From Pelagerythrobacter marensis (GTDB lineage Bacteria > Pseudomonadota > Alphaproteobacteria > Sphingomonadales > Sphingomonadaceae): DNA of 64,000 nt. Of this stretch, positions 33,472 through 43,187 are shown piece after piece. Each line of letters opens with the position of its first letter. Position 1 is the stretch's first letter. The stretch covers positions 1,365,001 to 1,429,000 of the forward strand of contig NZ_CP144918.1 in assembly GCF_036700095.1 (NCBI RefSeq). Direction: 5' to 3'. A model generated the notes under the pieces. That model was not told the DNA's origin. It did no database searches and saw nothing but the letters and a program-made list of their open reading frames with translations. The translations under genes were made by a program, and so were the position numbers.

Positions 33472-35676
33472 ATGAACCGGATTTTTCCCTGGCCCTCGCG
33501 CAAGCGGCGCACCGGCGGCGACGAGCCGGACGGGCCGGGATTCTACGCTTTGCAGGATGCGCCCGGCGGCGTTTGGACCGATGCGGACGCCGCCCCCGAT
33601 CGCGCGCGCGCCGGGGCGATGGGGCGCTCTTCCGGCGCCGGGGGCGATCCCTGGGCCGAACGGCTCGAACAGCTCGACCGCTATATGGAGGACGAGCCGA
33701 AGCGCGAGCGCAAGCGCCGGCGCCGGCGCTGGATCGTGCGGGGCGTGGCGGGCGTTTTGTTCGCTTTCATCCTGCTGATCGGCTGGCTGGCGGTGACTGC
33801 GCCGCTTTCGCGCTCGCTCGAACCGATCGCCCCGCCGCAGCTGACCCTGCTGGCGTCGGACGGCACGCCGATCGCGCGCAACGGGGCGGTGGTGGACGAG
33901 CCGGTGCGTGTCGCCGACCTTCCGCCGCATGTGATCGAACCGTTTCTGGCGATCGAGGACCGGCGGTTCTACAGCCACTGGGGGATCGACCCGCGCGGGA
34001 TTGCGCGCGCGCTGTGGTCGAACGCGACCGGCGGGCCGACCCAGGGCGGCAGCACGATCACCCAGCAGCTCGCCAAATTCACGTTTCTTACCCCCGAACA
34101 GAGCCTGACGCGCAAGGCGCGCGAGGCGCTGATCGCCTTCTGGCTGGAAGCCTGGCTGACCAAGGACGAGATCCTCGAACGCTATCTTTCCAACGCCTAT
34201 TTCGGCGACAACACTTATGGTCTGCGCGCGGCCTCGCTCCACTATTTCTACCGCCACCCGGAAAACCTGAAGCCGGAGCAGGCAGCGATGCTCGCCGGTC
34301 TGCTCCAGGCCCCGTCGCGCCTTGCCCCGACGCGCAATTTCGACCTCGCCGAACAGCGCATGTGGCTGGTTGTCGCGGCGATGGTCGATGCGGGATACCT
34401 GACTCCGGAAGAGGCCGCCCGGCTGCCGACCCCGCGGCTGGACGTGCGCACGCGCAACGAATTGCCCACCGGCACCTATTTCGCCGACTGGGCGCTGCCC
34501 GAAGCGCGCAAGCTGGTCGGCGGCGGCTATTCGGAGCAGACGATCGCCACCACGCTCGATTCGCGCCTGCAGGGGATCGCCCGCGACGTGGTCGCGCGCG
34601 CGCCGCTGGGCACGGCGCAAGTGGCGCTGGTGGCGATGCGGCCCAATGGCGAGGTCGTGGCGATGATCGGCGGGCGCGACTATGCCAAGTCGCCGTTCAA
34701 CCGCGCGACCCAGGCGCGGCGCCAGCCGGGGTCGACTTTCAAGCTGTTCGTCTATCTCGCCGCGCTGGAGGCAGGGATGGACCCGGACGACCCGGTCGAC
34801 AACCGCGCCATCGAGACCGGCACCTATCGCCCGCGCAATGCCGGCGGCGCCTATTCGCAGAGCCTGACGCTGGAACAGGCCTTCGCCCGGTCGAGCAATG
34901 TCGCCGCGGTGCGCGTGTTCGAGCAGGTGGGGGACCAGGCGGTGATCGACATGGCCCGCCGCCTGGGCGTCACCTCGCCGCTGGCCGAAGGAGACCCGAG
35001 CCTGGCGCTCGGCACTTCGACCATGACCCTGATGGAACTGACCGCCGCCTATGCCGGGATTGCGGCGAACGAATTTCCCGTGCGGCCGCACGCGTTCGTG
35101 GAGCAGCCCCCGGGCTGGTTCGACTGGCTGTGGAGCGGCAAGGAGCGCCTTTCGCGCGGGCGGCACGCGGCGATCGAGCGCCTGCTGCGCAGCGCGATCA
35201 ACCGCGGCACCGGGCGCGCGGCGATGCTGCGTGCCCCGAACTTCGGCAAGACCGGGACGACGCAGGACAATCGCGACGCGCTGTTCGTCGGTTATGCCGG
35301 CGACCTGGTGGTCGGGGTGTGGATCGGCAACGACGACAACTCGCCGCTCGCGGGGATCAGCGGGGGCGGGCTGCCCGCGCGCATCTGGCGCGATTTCATG
35401 CGCCGGGCGCTGGGCGAGGCGCGCGCTCCGGCCCGCCCGCGCCCGACGCCGAGCCCCGATCCAAGCGGCCCTGTCCAGCCGCAGGACGTGCCGCAGATCG
35501 GCGATATCCCGCTGGACGAGGGCGGTTCGCGGCTGCGCGTGCACGATAGCGGCGTGATCATTTCGACCGACGTCAACGGGGTTCCGGTCGATGTCCGGCT
35601 GGACCGGGACGGGGTCGCGCTGGAGCCGGGCGCTACGCCGCGCGATCCCCCGGCGGACGACACCGCGCCGCGCTAG
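33472..35676 (+). CDS. Class A penicillin-binding protein (PBP1A-like)
   Basis: A 734-residue bifunctional peptidoglycan synthase. A basic cytoplasmic segment is followed by a membrane helix near residues 90-110. Glycosyltransferase GT51 motifs are IEDRRFYSHWGID (E162) and GGSTITQQLAKF. The transpeptidase has PGSTFK (Ser-421), SSN and KTGTT (K593). The C-terminal tail from about residue 640 is Pro-rich and disordered. It polymerises and cross-links glycan at the inner membrane. The ribosome site is weak. Confidence 0.95.
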   Translation: MNRIFPWPSRKRRTGGDEPDGPGFYALQDAPGGVWTDADAAPDRARAGAMGRSSGAGGDPWAERLEQLDRYMEDEPKRERKRRRRRWIVRGVAGVLFAFILLIGWLAVTAPLSRSLEPIAPPQLTLLASDGTPIARNGAVVDEPVRVADLPPHVIEPFLAIEDRRFYSHWGIDPRGIARALWSNATGGPTQGGSTITQQLAKFTFLTPEQSLTRKAREALIAFWLEAWLTKDEILERYLSNAYFGDNTYGLRAASLHYFYRHPENLKPEQAAMLAGLLQAPSRLAPTRNFDLAEQRMWLVVAAMVDAGYLTPEEAARLPTPRLDVRTRNELPTGTYFADWALPEARKLVGGGYSEQTIATTLDSRLQGIARDVVARAPLGTAQVALVAMRPNGEVVAMIGGRDYAKSPFNRATQARRQPGSTFKLFVYLAALEAGMDPDDPVDNRAIETGTYRPRNAGGAYSQSLTLEQAFARSSNVAAVRVFEQVGDQAVIDMARRLGVTSPLAEGDPSLALGTSTMTLMELTAAYAGIAANEFPVRPHAFVEQPPGWFDWLWSGKERLSRGRHAAIERLLRSAINRGTGRAAMLRAPNFGKTGTTQDNRDALFVGYAGDLVVGVWIGNDDNSPLAGISGGGLPARIWRDFMRRALGEARAPARPRPTPSPDPSGPVQPQDVPQIGDIPLDEGGSRLRVHDSGVIISTDVNGVPVDVRLDRDGVALEPGATPRDPPADDTAPR

Positions 35677-35709
35677 TCATCCGGCGTCGAAGTCCGCCCC
35701 CCACTCCCG

Positions 35710-35737
35710 TCATGCTGAAACGCGTTCAGGGTGACGA
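35710..35737. repeat. Single REP-like palindrome between convergent genes
   Basis: GTCATGCTGAAACGC and the mirrored GCGTTCAGGGTGAC form a hairpin between the stops of the penicillin-binding protein and purB genes. It resembles the arms of the 213-bp duplicated element at 6.8-7.2 kb and may serve as a bidirectional terminator. Confidence 0.6.
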
Positions 35738-35738
35738 G

Positions 35739-37049
35739 TCAGCCGAAGACGCGTTCGAACACCCGGTCCACCTGGCGGAAGTGGTAATCGAGGTCGAACT
35801 TCTCCTCCAGCTCGCTCTCGCTCAGCGCGGCGGTGACATCGCCGTCCTGCTTCAGCAGGTCGAGCAGCGCCAGCTTGCCGTCGGATTCCCAGACTTTCAT
35901 CGCGTTGCGCTGGACGATCGCATAGGCGTCCTCGCGACTGACCCCGGCCTGGGTGAGCGCCAGCAGCACGCGCTGCGAATGGACCAGGCCGCCCATGCGG
36001 TCGAGGTTCTTCTGCATCCGTTCGGGATAGACCACCAGCTTGTCGATCACCCCGGTCAGCCGCGCGAGCGCGAAGTCGAGCGTGATCGTCGCGTCGGGGC
36101 CGATGAAGCGCTCGACCGAGGAGTGGCTGATGTCGCGCTCGTGCCAGAGGGCGACGTTTTCCAGCGCGGGCAGGGCATAGGCGCGGATCATGCGCGCCTG
36201 GCCGGTGAGATTCTCGGTCAGGATCGGGTTGCGCTTGTGCGGCATGGCGCTGCTCCCCTTCTGCCCGGGGGAGAAGTATTCTTCCGCCTCCAGCACTTCG
36301 GTCCGCTGAAGGTGACGGATCTCGACGGCGACGCGCTCGATCGATCCGGCGATCACGGCCAGTGTGGCGAAGAACATCGCGTGCCGGTCGCGCGGGATGA
36401 CCTGGGTGGAAATCGGCTCGATCGCCAGCCCGAGCCGTTCGGCCACATGTTCCTCGACCGCCGGATCGACATTGGCGAACGTGCCCACCGCACCCGAAAT
36501 CGCGCAAGTCGCGATCTCCTCGCGCGCGGCGACCAGGCGTTTGCGGCAGCGGGAAAACTCGGCATAGGCCTGCGCCAGCTTGAGGCCGAAAGTGACCGGC
36601 TCGGCATGGATGCCGTGGCTGCGGCCGATGGTCGGGGTATACTTGTGCTCCTCCGCGCGGCGGCGGATCGCGGCGAGCAGAAGGTCGAGATCTTCCAGCA
36701 GGATGTCCGACGCGCGGGCAAGTTGCACCGCCAGGGTCGTGTCGAGCACGTCCGAACTGGTCATGCCCTGGTGCATGAAGCGCGCCTCGTCGCCCACCTG
36801 CTCCGCGACCCAGGTGAGGAAAGCGATCACGTCGTGCTTGGTCACCGCCTCGATCGCGTCGATCGCGGGCACGTCGATCTTCGGATCGGTCGCCCACCAG
36901 TCCCACAGGGCCTTCGCCGCGCTTTTCGGCACGACGCCCAGCTCGCCCAGCTTTTCGGTCGCGTGGGCTTCGATCTCGAACCAGATGCGATAGCGCGCCT
37001 CCGGCTCCCAGATCGCGGACATCGGGGGGCGGGCGTAACGGGGGACCAT
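35739..37049 (-). CDS. purB: Adenylosuccinate lyase
   Basis: A 436-residue member of the fumarase/aspartase superfamily. The signature GSSAMPHKRNP is present, together with TSSDVLDTTLA and GRSHGIHAEPVTFG. It cleaves SAICAR and adenylosuccinate, releasing fumarate, in purine synthesis. MVPRYARPPMSAIWE is the usual start region of alphaproteobacterial PurB. Confidence 0.97.
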   Translation of the reverse strand: MVPRYARPPMSAIWEPEARYRIWFEIEAHATEKLGELGVVPKSAAKALWDWWATDPKIDVPAIDAIEAVTKHDVIAFLTWVAEQVGDEARFMHQGMTSSDVLDTTLAVQLARASDILLEDLDLLLAAIRRRAEEHKYTPTIGRSHGIHAEPVTFGLKLAQAYAEFSRCRKRLVAAREEIATCAISGAVGTFANVDPAVEEHVAERLGLAIEPISTQVIPRDRHAMFFATLAVIAGSIERVAVEIRHLQRTEVLEAEEYFSPGQKGSSAMPHKRNPILTENLTGQARMIRAYALPALENVALWHERDISHSSVERFIGPDATITLDFALARLTGVIDKLVVYPERMQKNLDRMGGLVHSQRVLLALTQAGVSREDAYAIVQRNAMKVWESDGKLALLDLLKQDGDVTAALSESELEEKFDLDYHFRQVDRVFERVFG

Positions 37050-37169
37050 GGCAAACTCCGGGGCGGGAAAACGGGTGTCGCCGCGCGGCTATAGGGGGGA
37101 AGGCTGATTGGCAACCCGCCAGATTGGCGGTAGGGTGCATGGCTCCGATACTGCATCGCTGGGGGGCAT

Positions 37170-39968
37170 ATGCATCGTTTGGGCCGTCTTATCGCCGGGG
37201 GAATCGCAGCGACCGCATTCGCTGCGCCTGCCTGGGCGGGAGAGGAAATCCTCTATCAACCCGAACCCGAATGGGTCGACGTGGCCGAGCTTCCGCCGGC
37301 CGACAGCCATCCGGGCAAGCCGATGCGGCTGGTCGAATCGCAGGTTCTGCTGGACGGCGGGACGGTCTGGGAATTCACCGACCTCGCTCTCGCGCTCGAA
37401 ACCCCGGAAATGCTCAGCCAACTGGGCACGGTTTCGGCGAACTGGCTGCCCGACAAGGGTGACCTGATCGTTCACCGGATCGAGCTGGTGCGCGACGGCG
37501 AAACGCTCGACGTCCTGGGCGATGGCGCCCGGTTCGAAGTGCTCCGGCGCGAACGGCAGTTGGAACAGCGCATCCTCGACGGCGGGCTGACGGCAACGCT
37601 GGCCGTGCCGGGTCTTCGGGTCGGCGACACCGTGCGCGTCGCCTATTCGGTGACCCGCCGCGATCAGGCGCTCGACAACGAAATGGAATGGAGTTCGGCG
37701 ATCCTTGCCGAACCGCTGCCGGTGGCGGCCGGACGGATCGTCCTGTCGTGGCCGACCGGCCAGCCGGTGAGGCACCGGGTCTTGCGCGCGGACGATGCCG
37801 CGAAGGTGGTGCAGGAGGGCGGAATGACTCGCCTGACGATCGACATGCCCCTGGCCGAGCCGCCCGAGATGCCGGACGACGCACCGATGCGTTTTCGGAT
37901 GCCGCCGTCCGTGCAGGTCGGCACTTTCGACAGCTGGGAAGCCGTCTCGGCCACGATGGCCCCCTATTTCCGCACCGAAGGGACGATAGCGCCGGACGGC
38001 GATATCGCGCGCGAGGTGGAGGAGATCCGCGCGGCCACGGCCGACCCGCTCGCCCGCGCGGCGCTGGCGGTGCAACTGGTGCAGGACGAGATCGGCTATC
38101 TCATGAACGGCCTCGACGGAGGGAACTACCTGCCGCAATCGCCGGCCGAAACCTGGCAGCACCGCTACGGCGACTGCAAGGCCAAGTCGCTCCTGCTTCT
38201 CGCCATGCTGCGCGAGCTGGGTATCGAGGCCGAAGCGGTGCTGGTCAGCACGACGATAGGCGACGCCGTGCCCGGGTTGCTGCCGCTGCCGGGCAATTTC
38301 AATCACATGATCGTGCGCGCCGACATCGGTGGGCAATCCTACTGGCTCGACGGGACGAGTTTCGGCACGCGCCTGCAGACGATCGGAGCGGTCCCGCGTT
38401 TCGGCCATGCCCTGCCGCTGCGCGAGGAAGGCGCGGCTTTGCAGCCCATCGCCGCGCGGCCCCTGCCGGTGCCCGATCGCACGGTTCGCCTTACGGTCGA
38501 CCAGAGTGCCGGCCTGGCCGTGCCCGCGCTGTTCGATTTCGAGCTGACGGTGACGGGCCCCAACGCCTCGCCTTTCCGTATGCTGACGCAGCTGGAGGAT
38601 GGGGAGCAGCGTGACGAGGCGATCCAGGCGACGGTGACTTCGGTGATCGGCGAGCACCGACAGATCGAAAAATCGATCGCCTACGACGACGAGACAGGCA
38701 CCGCCACGATCGCGGTCGAAGGGCTGATGACGACGCCCTGGAAAATGCGCGACGGCCGCTATCGCCTGGAAATGCCCTATCTGCCGGCAGCGAGCTTCAG
38801 CTTCGAGAACGACCGGGCGCGGGCCGAGTGGCGCGATCTGCCGGTGACCGTGAACGGGCCCCTGTTCTGGCGCGGCGAGGTCGAGTGGTTGCTGCCCGAC
38901 GGCGGCGAAGGTTTCGCGGTTCGCGGGGAGCCCACCTTCGAACGCGAGATCGGCGGCAACCTGATCCGCTCCTCGGGCGGGCTCGAGAGCGGGCGCGTCG
39001 CGATAGTGCAGGACGTCAAGAGCATCGCGTGGGAGATTCCCGCCAGCGAGCTGGCCGCGGTCAAGCGCGAAACGATCCGCATGAAACGCCGCTTGCCGAC
39101 GATCGTCGCGCCTGCCGAGGTGCGCCGCGCCTGGGACTATCGGGGCAGCGACCGGCGTATGCTGGCCGAACTCGAGAAAGCCTATGCCCTGCTGATCGAG
39201 CGCGAGAAGGAAGACAAGGCGGGCGCCTATACCAACCGGGCGGCGTTCCGCGCCGGTATCGGCGACTGGGAGGCGGCGCTGGCCGATCTCGACATTGCTC
39301 TCGAACGCGAACCTGCCGCCTGGACCTATCGCTCGCGCGCGGCGGCGAAGCGGCAGTTGGGGGACCTGGAAGGCGCGCTTGCCGACCTCCAGGCCGCCGA
39401 AGCGCTCGATCCGGCCAACCCCGATCACTACAGCCAGATCGAGATACTCGGACAGCTCGGGCGCGGGGACGAAGCGATTGCCCTGGCGGAAGAAAGCGCG
39501 CTGGTGGCGAACGATCCCGACTGGGGCGACATCCAGCTCGCCTATGCCGAAGGATGGGCGGGGCAGACGCAGGACGGCCTCGATCGCCTTACCGATCTGG
39601 CCGATCTCGCCTCACCGGGATCGGAAGCGTTCAATGCCCTGTGCTGGTACGCCGGCATCTGGAACCTCGCCACGCGCGACACGCTGCCGGTCTGCCTGAA
39701 AGCGGTGGAACAGTCCGCCGGCGGGGTCGGCGCGCTCGACAGCCGGGCGCTGGTGCTGTTTCGCCTTGGCGAGGCCCGACAGGCCTTGACCGACCTCGAC
39801 AAAGTGCTGACCGCTTCCCCGGGCGAGCATGCCTCGCGCTATTTGCGCGGGATCGTGCGACTGGAGCTGGGCGACGCCGCGGGGCGGGAGGATATTGCCC
39901 TGGCACTCTCGGCGGAACCTGCGCTCGAGGCGATCTATCGCGCCTATGGGCTGGCTCCGCCGAACTAG
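37170..39968 (+). CDS. DUF3857/transglutaminase-like protein with TPR tail
   Basis: A 932-residue secreted protein; residues 1-23 are a signal peptide ending PAWAG. An N-terminal DUF3857 region is followed by a transglutaminase-like core with an intact triad, C336 in YGDCKAKS, H379 in NFNHMIV and D394 in YWLDGTS. From about residue 670 there are several tetratricopeptide repeats (EKEDKAGAYTNRAAFRAGIG and so on). It is periplasmic, and could cross-link or cleave peptides; substrate unknown. Flanked by unrelated genes. Confidence 0.88.
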   Translation: MHRLGRLIAGGIAATAFAAPAWAGEEILYQPEPEWVDVAELPPADSHPGKPMRLVESQVLLDGGTVWEFTDLALALETPEMLSQLGTVSANWLPDKGDLIVHRIELVRDGETLDVLGDGARFEVLRRERQLEQRILDGGLTATLAVPGLRVGDTVRVAYSVTRRDQALDNEMEWSSAILAEPLPVAAGRIVLSWPTGQPVRHRVLRADDAAKVVQEGGMTRLTIDMPLAEPPEMPDDAPMRFRMPPSVQVGTFDSWEAVSATMAPYFRTEGTIAPDGDIAREVEEIRAATADPLARAALAVQLVQDEIGYLMNGLDGGNYLPQSPAETWQHRYGDCKAKSLLLLAMLRELGIEAEAVLVSTTIGDAVPGLLPLPGNFNHMIVRADIGGQSYWLDGTSFGTRLQTIGAVPRFGHALPLREEGAALQPIAARPLPVPDRTVRLTVDQSAGLAVPALFDFELTVTGPNASPFRMLTQLEDGEQRDEAIQATVTSVIGEHRQIEKSIAYDDETGTATIAVEGLMTTPWKMRDGRYRLEMPYLPAASFSFENDRARAEWRDLPVTVNGPLFWRGEVEWLLPDGGEGFAVRGEPTFEREIGGNLIRSSGGLESGRVAIVQDVKSIAWEIPASELAAVKRETIRMKRRLPTIVAPAEVRRAWDYRGSDRRMLAELEKAYALLIEREKEDKAGAYTNRAAFRAGIGDWEAALADLDIALEREPAAWTYRSRAAAKRQLGDLEGALADLQAAEALDPANPDHYSQIEILGQLGRGDEAIALAEESALVANDPDWGDIQLAYAEGWAGQTQDGLDRLTDLADLASPGSEAFNALCWYAGIWNLATRDTLPVCLKAVEQSAGGVGALDSRALVLFRLGEARQALTDLDKVLTASPGEHASRYLRGIVRLELGDAAGREDIALALSAEPALEAIYRAYGLAPPN

Positions 39969-39983
39969 CGCGACCGGGCGCTT

Positions 39984-40012
39984 GACCAATTCATAACTGT
40001 TTGGTTATGAAT
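39984..40012 (+). promoter_or_regulatory. Operator and promoter of the ArsR-family operon
   Basis: The inverted repeat ATTCATAAC (39989-39997) and GTTATGAAT (40004-40012), perfect over nine bases with a six-base centre, lies between a TTGACC (-35, about 39983-39988) and the start codon, overlapping the TATGAA (-10-like) box. This is how ArsR-type repressors control their own operon. Confidence 0.75.
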
Positions 40013-40017
40013 AAGCC

Positions 40018-40344
40018 ATGTCTCCCGATGCTTCGGATCTGCTGTTCAGGGCCCTTTCGGACCGCAGCCGGCGGGCGCTGTTCGAGCGCCTCTGCCGCAA
40101 CGGGGAACTGACCGTCGGCGGGCTGACCGACGGTTCGGGCATTTCGCAACCCGCGGTCTCCAGGCATCTCGCGATTCTGAAGGATAGCGGGCTGGTCGAT
40201 GCCCGCCGGGCGGGCCGGGCGACCTATTATCGCGCGCGCGCCGACCGGCTCTCGACGCTCGACGACTGGACACGGGCCATGCGCGAAACCTGGCACGCGC
40301 GGTTCGACGCGCTCGACGATCTTCTGGGAAGGATGGACAATTGA
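40018..40344 (+). CDS. ArsR-family HTH regulator
   Basis: A 108-residue winged-helix repressor. ALSDRSRRALFERLCRNGELT begins the fold and GISQPAVSRHLAILKDSGLV is the recognition helix. No metal-binding Cys are present, so it belongs to the non-metal group often paired with an SRPBCC gene. The start is only five bases after the operator repeat, so the transcript may be nearly leaderless. Confidence 0.92.
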   Translation: MSPDASDLLFRALSDRSRRALFERLCRNGELTVGGLTDGSGISQPAVSRHLAILKDSGLVDARRAGRATYYRARADRLSTLDDWTRAMRETWHARFDALDDLLGRMDN

Positions 40345-40751
40345 CCGCCAACGACACCCGAACCCGAACGCTGACGATGGAACGCGAGTTCGCCCATCCG
40401 CCCGAGCGCGTCTGGCGCGCGCTGACCCAGAGCGAGCTGCTGGCCGAATGGATCATGCCGAACGACTTTCGCGCCGAGGTCGGCGCGCGGTTTTCGATGG
40501 ACGCCGAATGGGGCAGAGTGGAAGGCGAGGTCCTGGCCGTCGAGCCGCAGCGCAGGTTGCGCTACACCTGGAACGGGTCGGGCCTGCAAAGCCAGGTCGA
40601 ATGGACGCTGGAGCCGACCGGCGCCGGCACGCGATTGCTGCTCGAGCAGACCGGTTTCCGGCCCGAGGATCGGCAGGCCTATTACGGCGCCCGCGCGGGT
40701 TGGCCGCGGTTCCTCAAGACACTCGAAACGCTTCTGGAAAGGATCGATTGA
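40341..40751 (+). CDS. SRPBCC (AHSA1-like) domain protein
   Basis: A 136-residue ligand-binding fold: MEREFAHPPERVWRALTQSELLAEW and WGRVEGEVLAVEPQRRLRYTW fit Aha1/START-like SRPBCC proteins. The most likely start is TTG at 40341, which overlaps the regulator stop as TTGA and has GGAAGGA eight bases before; the first in-frame ATG is twelve codons later with no ribosome site. It probably binds a small hydrophobic ligand. Paired with ArsR regulators in many genomes. Confidence 0.87.
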   Translation: MTANDTRTRTLTMEREFAHPPERVWRALTQSELLAEWIMPNDFRAEVGARFSMDAEWGRVEGEVLAVEPQRRLRYTWNGSGLQSQVEWTLEPTGAGTRLLLEQTGFRPEDRQAYYGARAGWPRFLKTLETLLERID

Positions 40752-40948
40752 TGCGCGCAACGATCAGACAATGGCACCGCTGGATATCGATGGCCTTCGT
40801 CGCCACCGTAGCCGCGATTTTCCTGCTCCAGGCGGTCATGGTCCCGCCCGAATGGGTGTACTACACCCCGCTGCCGTTCCTCTTCGCGCTGATCCTTTCG
40901 GGCATGTACATGTGGTTCCGCCCTGCCCGGGGAGCGGGAGCCAAATGA
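40751..40948 (+). CDS. Small membrane protein in the ArsR operon
   Basis: A 65-residue protein with two predicted membrane helices (WISMAFVATVAAIFLLQAVM and YYTPLPFLFALILSGMYMWF). Its ATG overlaps the SRPBCC stop by one base, so it belongs to the operon. Length and helix pattern resemble PepSY-type membrane fragments, but I recognise no family. Confidence 0.7.
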   Translation: MRATIRQWHRWISMAFVATVAAIFLLQAVMVPPEWVYYTPLPFLFALILSGMYMWFRPARGAGAK

Positions 40949-41012
40949 CCGGTTCCGGCCGGTCCGCGTGAAGGCGCAAGTGCGCGAGGCGATCGCTCGC
41001 AATCGCGCCAGG

Positions 41013-41036
41013 GCGGGAGGCTCAGCATCCTCCCGC
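41013..41036 (+). terminator. Hairpin after the ArsR operon
   Basis: GCGGGAGG (41013-41020) and CCTCCCGC (41029-41036) are exact complements around an eight-base loop. No U tract follows. It lies in the 216-base gap before the mechanosensitive channel gene. Confidence 0.45.
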
Positions 41037-41164
41037 TATCCGGTTCCGCTTCATTTGACAGCGGCTCCGGCGACGTCCACCTAGGCCCCGCATCACCGAT
41101 CGAGAACATGGGTTCGCGGCGAATGGCCGGGGACCGTTTGCGGGACCGAGCGCAACGAGACGTC

Positions 41165-42388
41165 ATGATCGAGCTTCCGACTTTCGAGGACATCGGCCTT
41201 GCCGGCCTGGCCCCCGCCGCCGAAGCGGCGATCGGGCTGTGCATTCTGGCGGCGATTGCCTGGCTGGGCAATTTCGTTGCCAAGAAAATCATTCTGCGCG
41301 TCCTGATCGCGCGGGTTCTGCCGAAGGATCGGCCGAACCCGGGCAAGATGGCGGCATATCTCGCCAATATCGTGCCAACGGTGATCGTCGCATACGGGGT
41401 CCACGCAGTGCCCCATCTCCCGCTGCCCGTGGCGTCGGTGATCGCCAACGTTGCCAACGGGGTGACCATCCTGGTCATAGCGATGGCGATCAGCGCCGGG
41501 CTGAGCTTCATCAACGCGCTCTATCAACGCAAGCCGCAGAGCGCGAGCCGGCCGATCAAGGGCTATATCCAGGTGCTCAAGATCGTCGTCTATTCGGGCG
41601 CCGCGATCCTGATCGTCGCGGTTCTGATAGAACAGTCGCCGCTGATATTGCTGTCCGGCCTCGGCGCGATGGCGGCGGTCGTCCTGCTGGTGTTCAAGGA
41701 CACGATCCTCTCGCTGGTCGCCTCGGTCCAGCTCACATCGAACGACCTGCTGCGCGTGGGCGACTGGATCGAGATGCCGCAGGCCGGGGCGGACGGCGAC
41801 GTGATCGATATCGCGCTGCACACGGTGAAAGTGCAGAATTTCGACAAGACGATCGTTTCCATCCCCACGCACCGGCTGATTTCCGAAAGCTACCGCAACT
41901 GGCGCGGCATGTCCGAATCGGGCGGGCGGCGGATCAAGCGGCCGATCTTCATCGACCAGAACGCGATCGGCTTCCTCGGCGAAGAGGAAATCGCCCGTCT
42001 GCGACGCTTCGCGCTGATCGCCGATTACCTTGCGGACAAGCAGCGCGAGATCGACACATGGAACGCGGAGCTGGGGGAGGCGGGGCGCGAGGCGGTCAAT
42101 GCCCGCCGGGTGACCAACGTGGGCACGTTCCGCGCCTATGTCCTCGCCTATCTGCGCGCGCATCCGCGGATATCGCCGGCGATGACGCTGATGGTGCGCC
42201 AGCTCGAGCCGGGGCCGCAGGGGCTGCCGCTCGAAATCTATTGCTTTACCGACACGACCGCGTGGCTCGAATACGAACGGATCCAGTCCGACATCTTCGA
42301 TCATCTGCTGGCGATCCTGCCCGAGTTCGGCTTGCGGATCTTCCAGCAGCCCAGCGGCCTCGATTTCCGGGAGCTGACCGCCAGGTAG
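41165..42388 (+). CDS. Mechanosensitive ion channel protein (MscS/YbdG-like)
   Basis: A 407-residue membrane protein with about five helices. The channel-lining helix and beta-domain entry follow LLSGLGAMAAVVLLVFKDTILSLVA, then NDLLRVGDWIEMPQAGADGDV, as in MscS; the extended C-terminus with VTNVGTFRAYVLAYL is as in the YbdG miniconductance group. It should open under osmotic downshock or sense osmolarity. Start at MIELPTFED. Confidence 0.92.
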   Translation: MIELPTFEDIGLAGLAPAAEAAIGLCILAAIAWLGNFVAKKIILRVLIARVLPKDRPNPGKMAAYLANIVPTVIVAYGVHAVPHLPLPVASVIANVANGVTILVIAMAISAGLSFINALYQRKPQSASRPIKGYIQVLKIVVYSGAAILIVAVLIEQSPLILLSGLGAMAAVVLLVFKDTILSLVASVQLTSNDLLRVGDWIEMPQAGADGDVIDIALHTVKVQNFDKTIVSIPTHRLISESYRNWRGMSESGGRRIKRPIFIDQNAIGFLGEEEIARLRRFALIADYLADKQREIDTWNAELGEAGREAVNARRVTNVGTFRAYVLAYLRAHPRISPAMTLMVRQLEPGPQGLPLEIYCFTDTTAWLEYERIQSDIFDHLLAILPEFGLRIFQQPSGLDFRELTAR

Positions 42389-42406
42389 GGCAGCGGCCCG
42401 CGATCG

Positions 42407-43117
42407 TCAGATCAGCCCTTTGGCCCGCAGGCTCGCGTGCCCTTCGCGTCCCACGATCACATGGTCGTGGACGACGATCCCCAACAGGCGCCCGGCTTCG
42501 GCGATACGCCGGGTGATCTGGATGTCGGCCGTGCTCGGTTCGGGGTTTCCGCTCGGGTGGTTGTGGACCAGGATCAGCGCGCTCGCGCCGACTTCCAGCG
42601 CGCGCTTGACCACCTCGCGCGGGTGAATCGCTGCCTCGTCGATCGAGCCGTCGCCGACATGGTGGTCGAGGATCAGGCGGTTGCGCGTGTCGAGGTAGAG
42701 CACGCGGACCCGCTCCACGGTCAGATGCGCCATGTCGATGGTGAGATAATCGAGCAGCGCCTGCCACGATCCGAGCACCGGCTTGCCCTGCACTTCGCTG
42801 CGCGCCATGCGCCGGGCGGCGAGTGCGGCGGCCTTGAGCATTGCCGTGCCCGTCTCGCCCATGCCCTTCACTTGCGTGAGCGCCGCGGGATCGGCGTTGA
42901 GCACGGCAGGCAGCGTGCCGAACCGGTCGAGCAAGGCCTTGGCCAGCGGCTTGGTGTCGCCGCGCGGGTTGCCGGCGAACAGCAGGTATTCCAGCACTTC
43001 GTAATCCGCCAGCGCCTCGGCCCCGCCGGCCAGCAGCCGCCGGCGCAGCCGCGCGCGGTGGCCGGTGCCCGCATGGGGCGGCGCGGACTTCGCCGGTTTC
43101 TCCCCCTCCTGCGGCAA
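42407..43117 (-). CDS. radC: RadC family JAB/MPN domain protein
   Basis: A 236-residue protein. An N-terminal helix-hairpin-helix-like part (QVKGMGETGTAML) precedes the JAMM metal motif LVHNHPSGNPEPSTAD (H-x-H...S-x2-D). RadC proteins have no confirmed role in repair. The only well-placed start is TTG at 43117 with AAGGGGGA six bases before it; no in-frame ATG occurs in a plausible position. It diverges from ydbH. Confidence 0.82.
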   Translation of the reverse strand: MPQEGEKPAKSAPPHAGTGHRARLRRRLLAGGAEALADYEVLEYLLFAGNPRGDTKPLAKALLDRFGTLPAVLNADPAALTQVKGMGETGTAMLKAAALAARRMARSEVQGKPVLGSWQALLDYLTIDMAHLTVERVRVLYLDTRNRLILDHHVGDGSIDEAAIHPREVVKRALEVGASALILVHNHPSGNPEPSTADIQITRRIAEAGRLLGIVVHDHVIVGREGHASLRAKGLI

Positions 43118-43187
43118 CCATTCCCCCTTCGGCGCGTTCGACAGCGATCCATTGCCTTTGGCGGGCGATGCGCGCAAGTGGGGGCCG

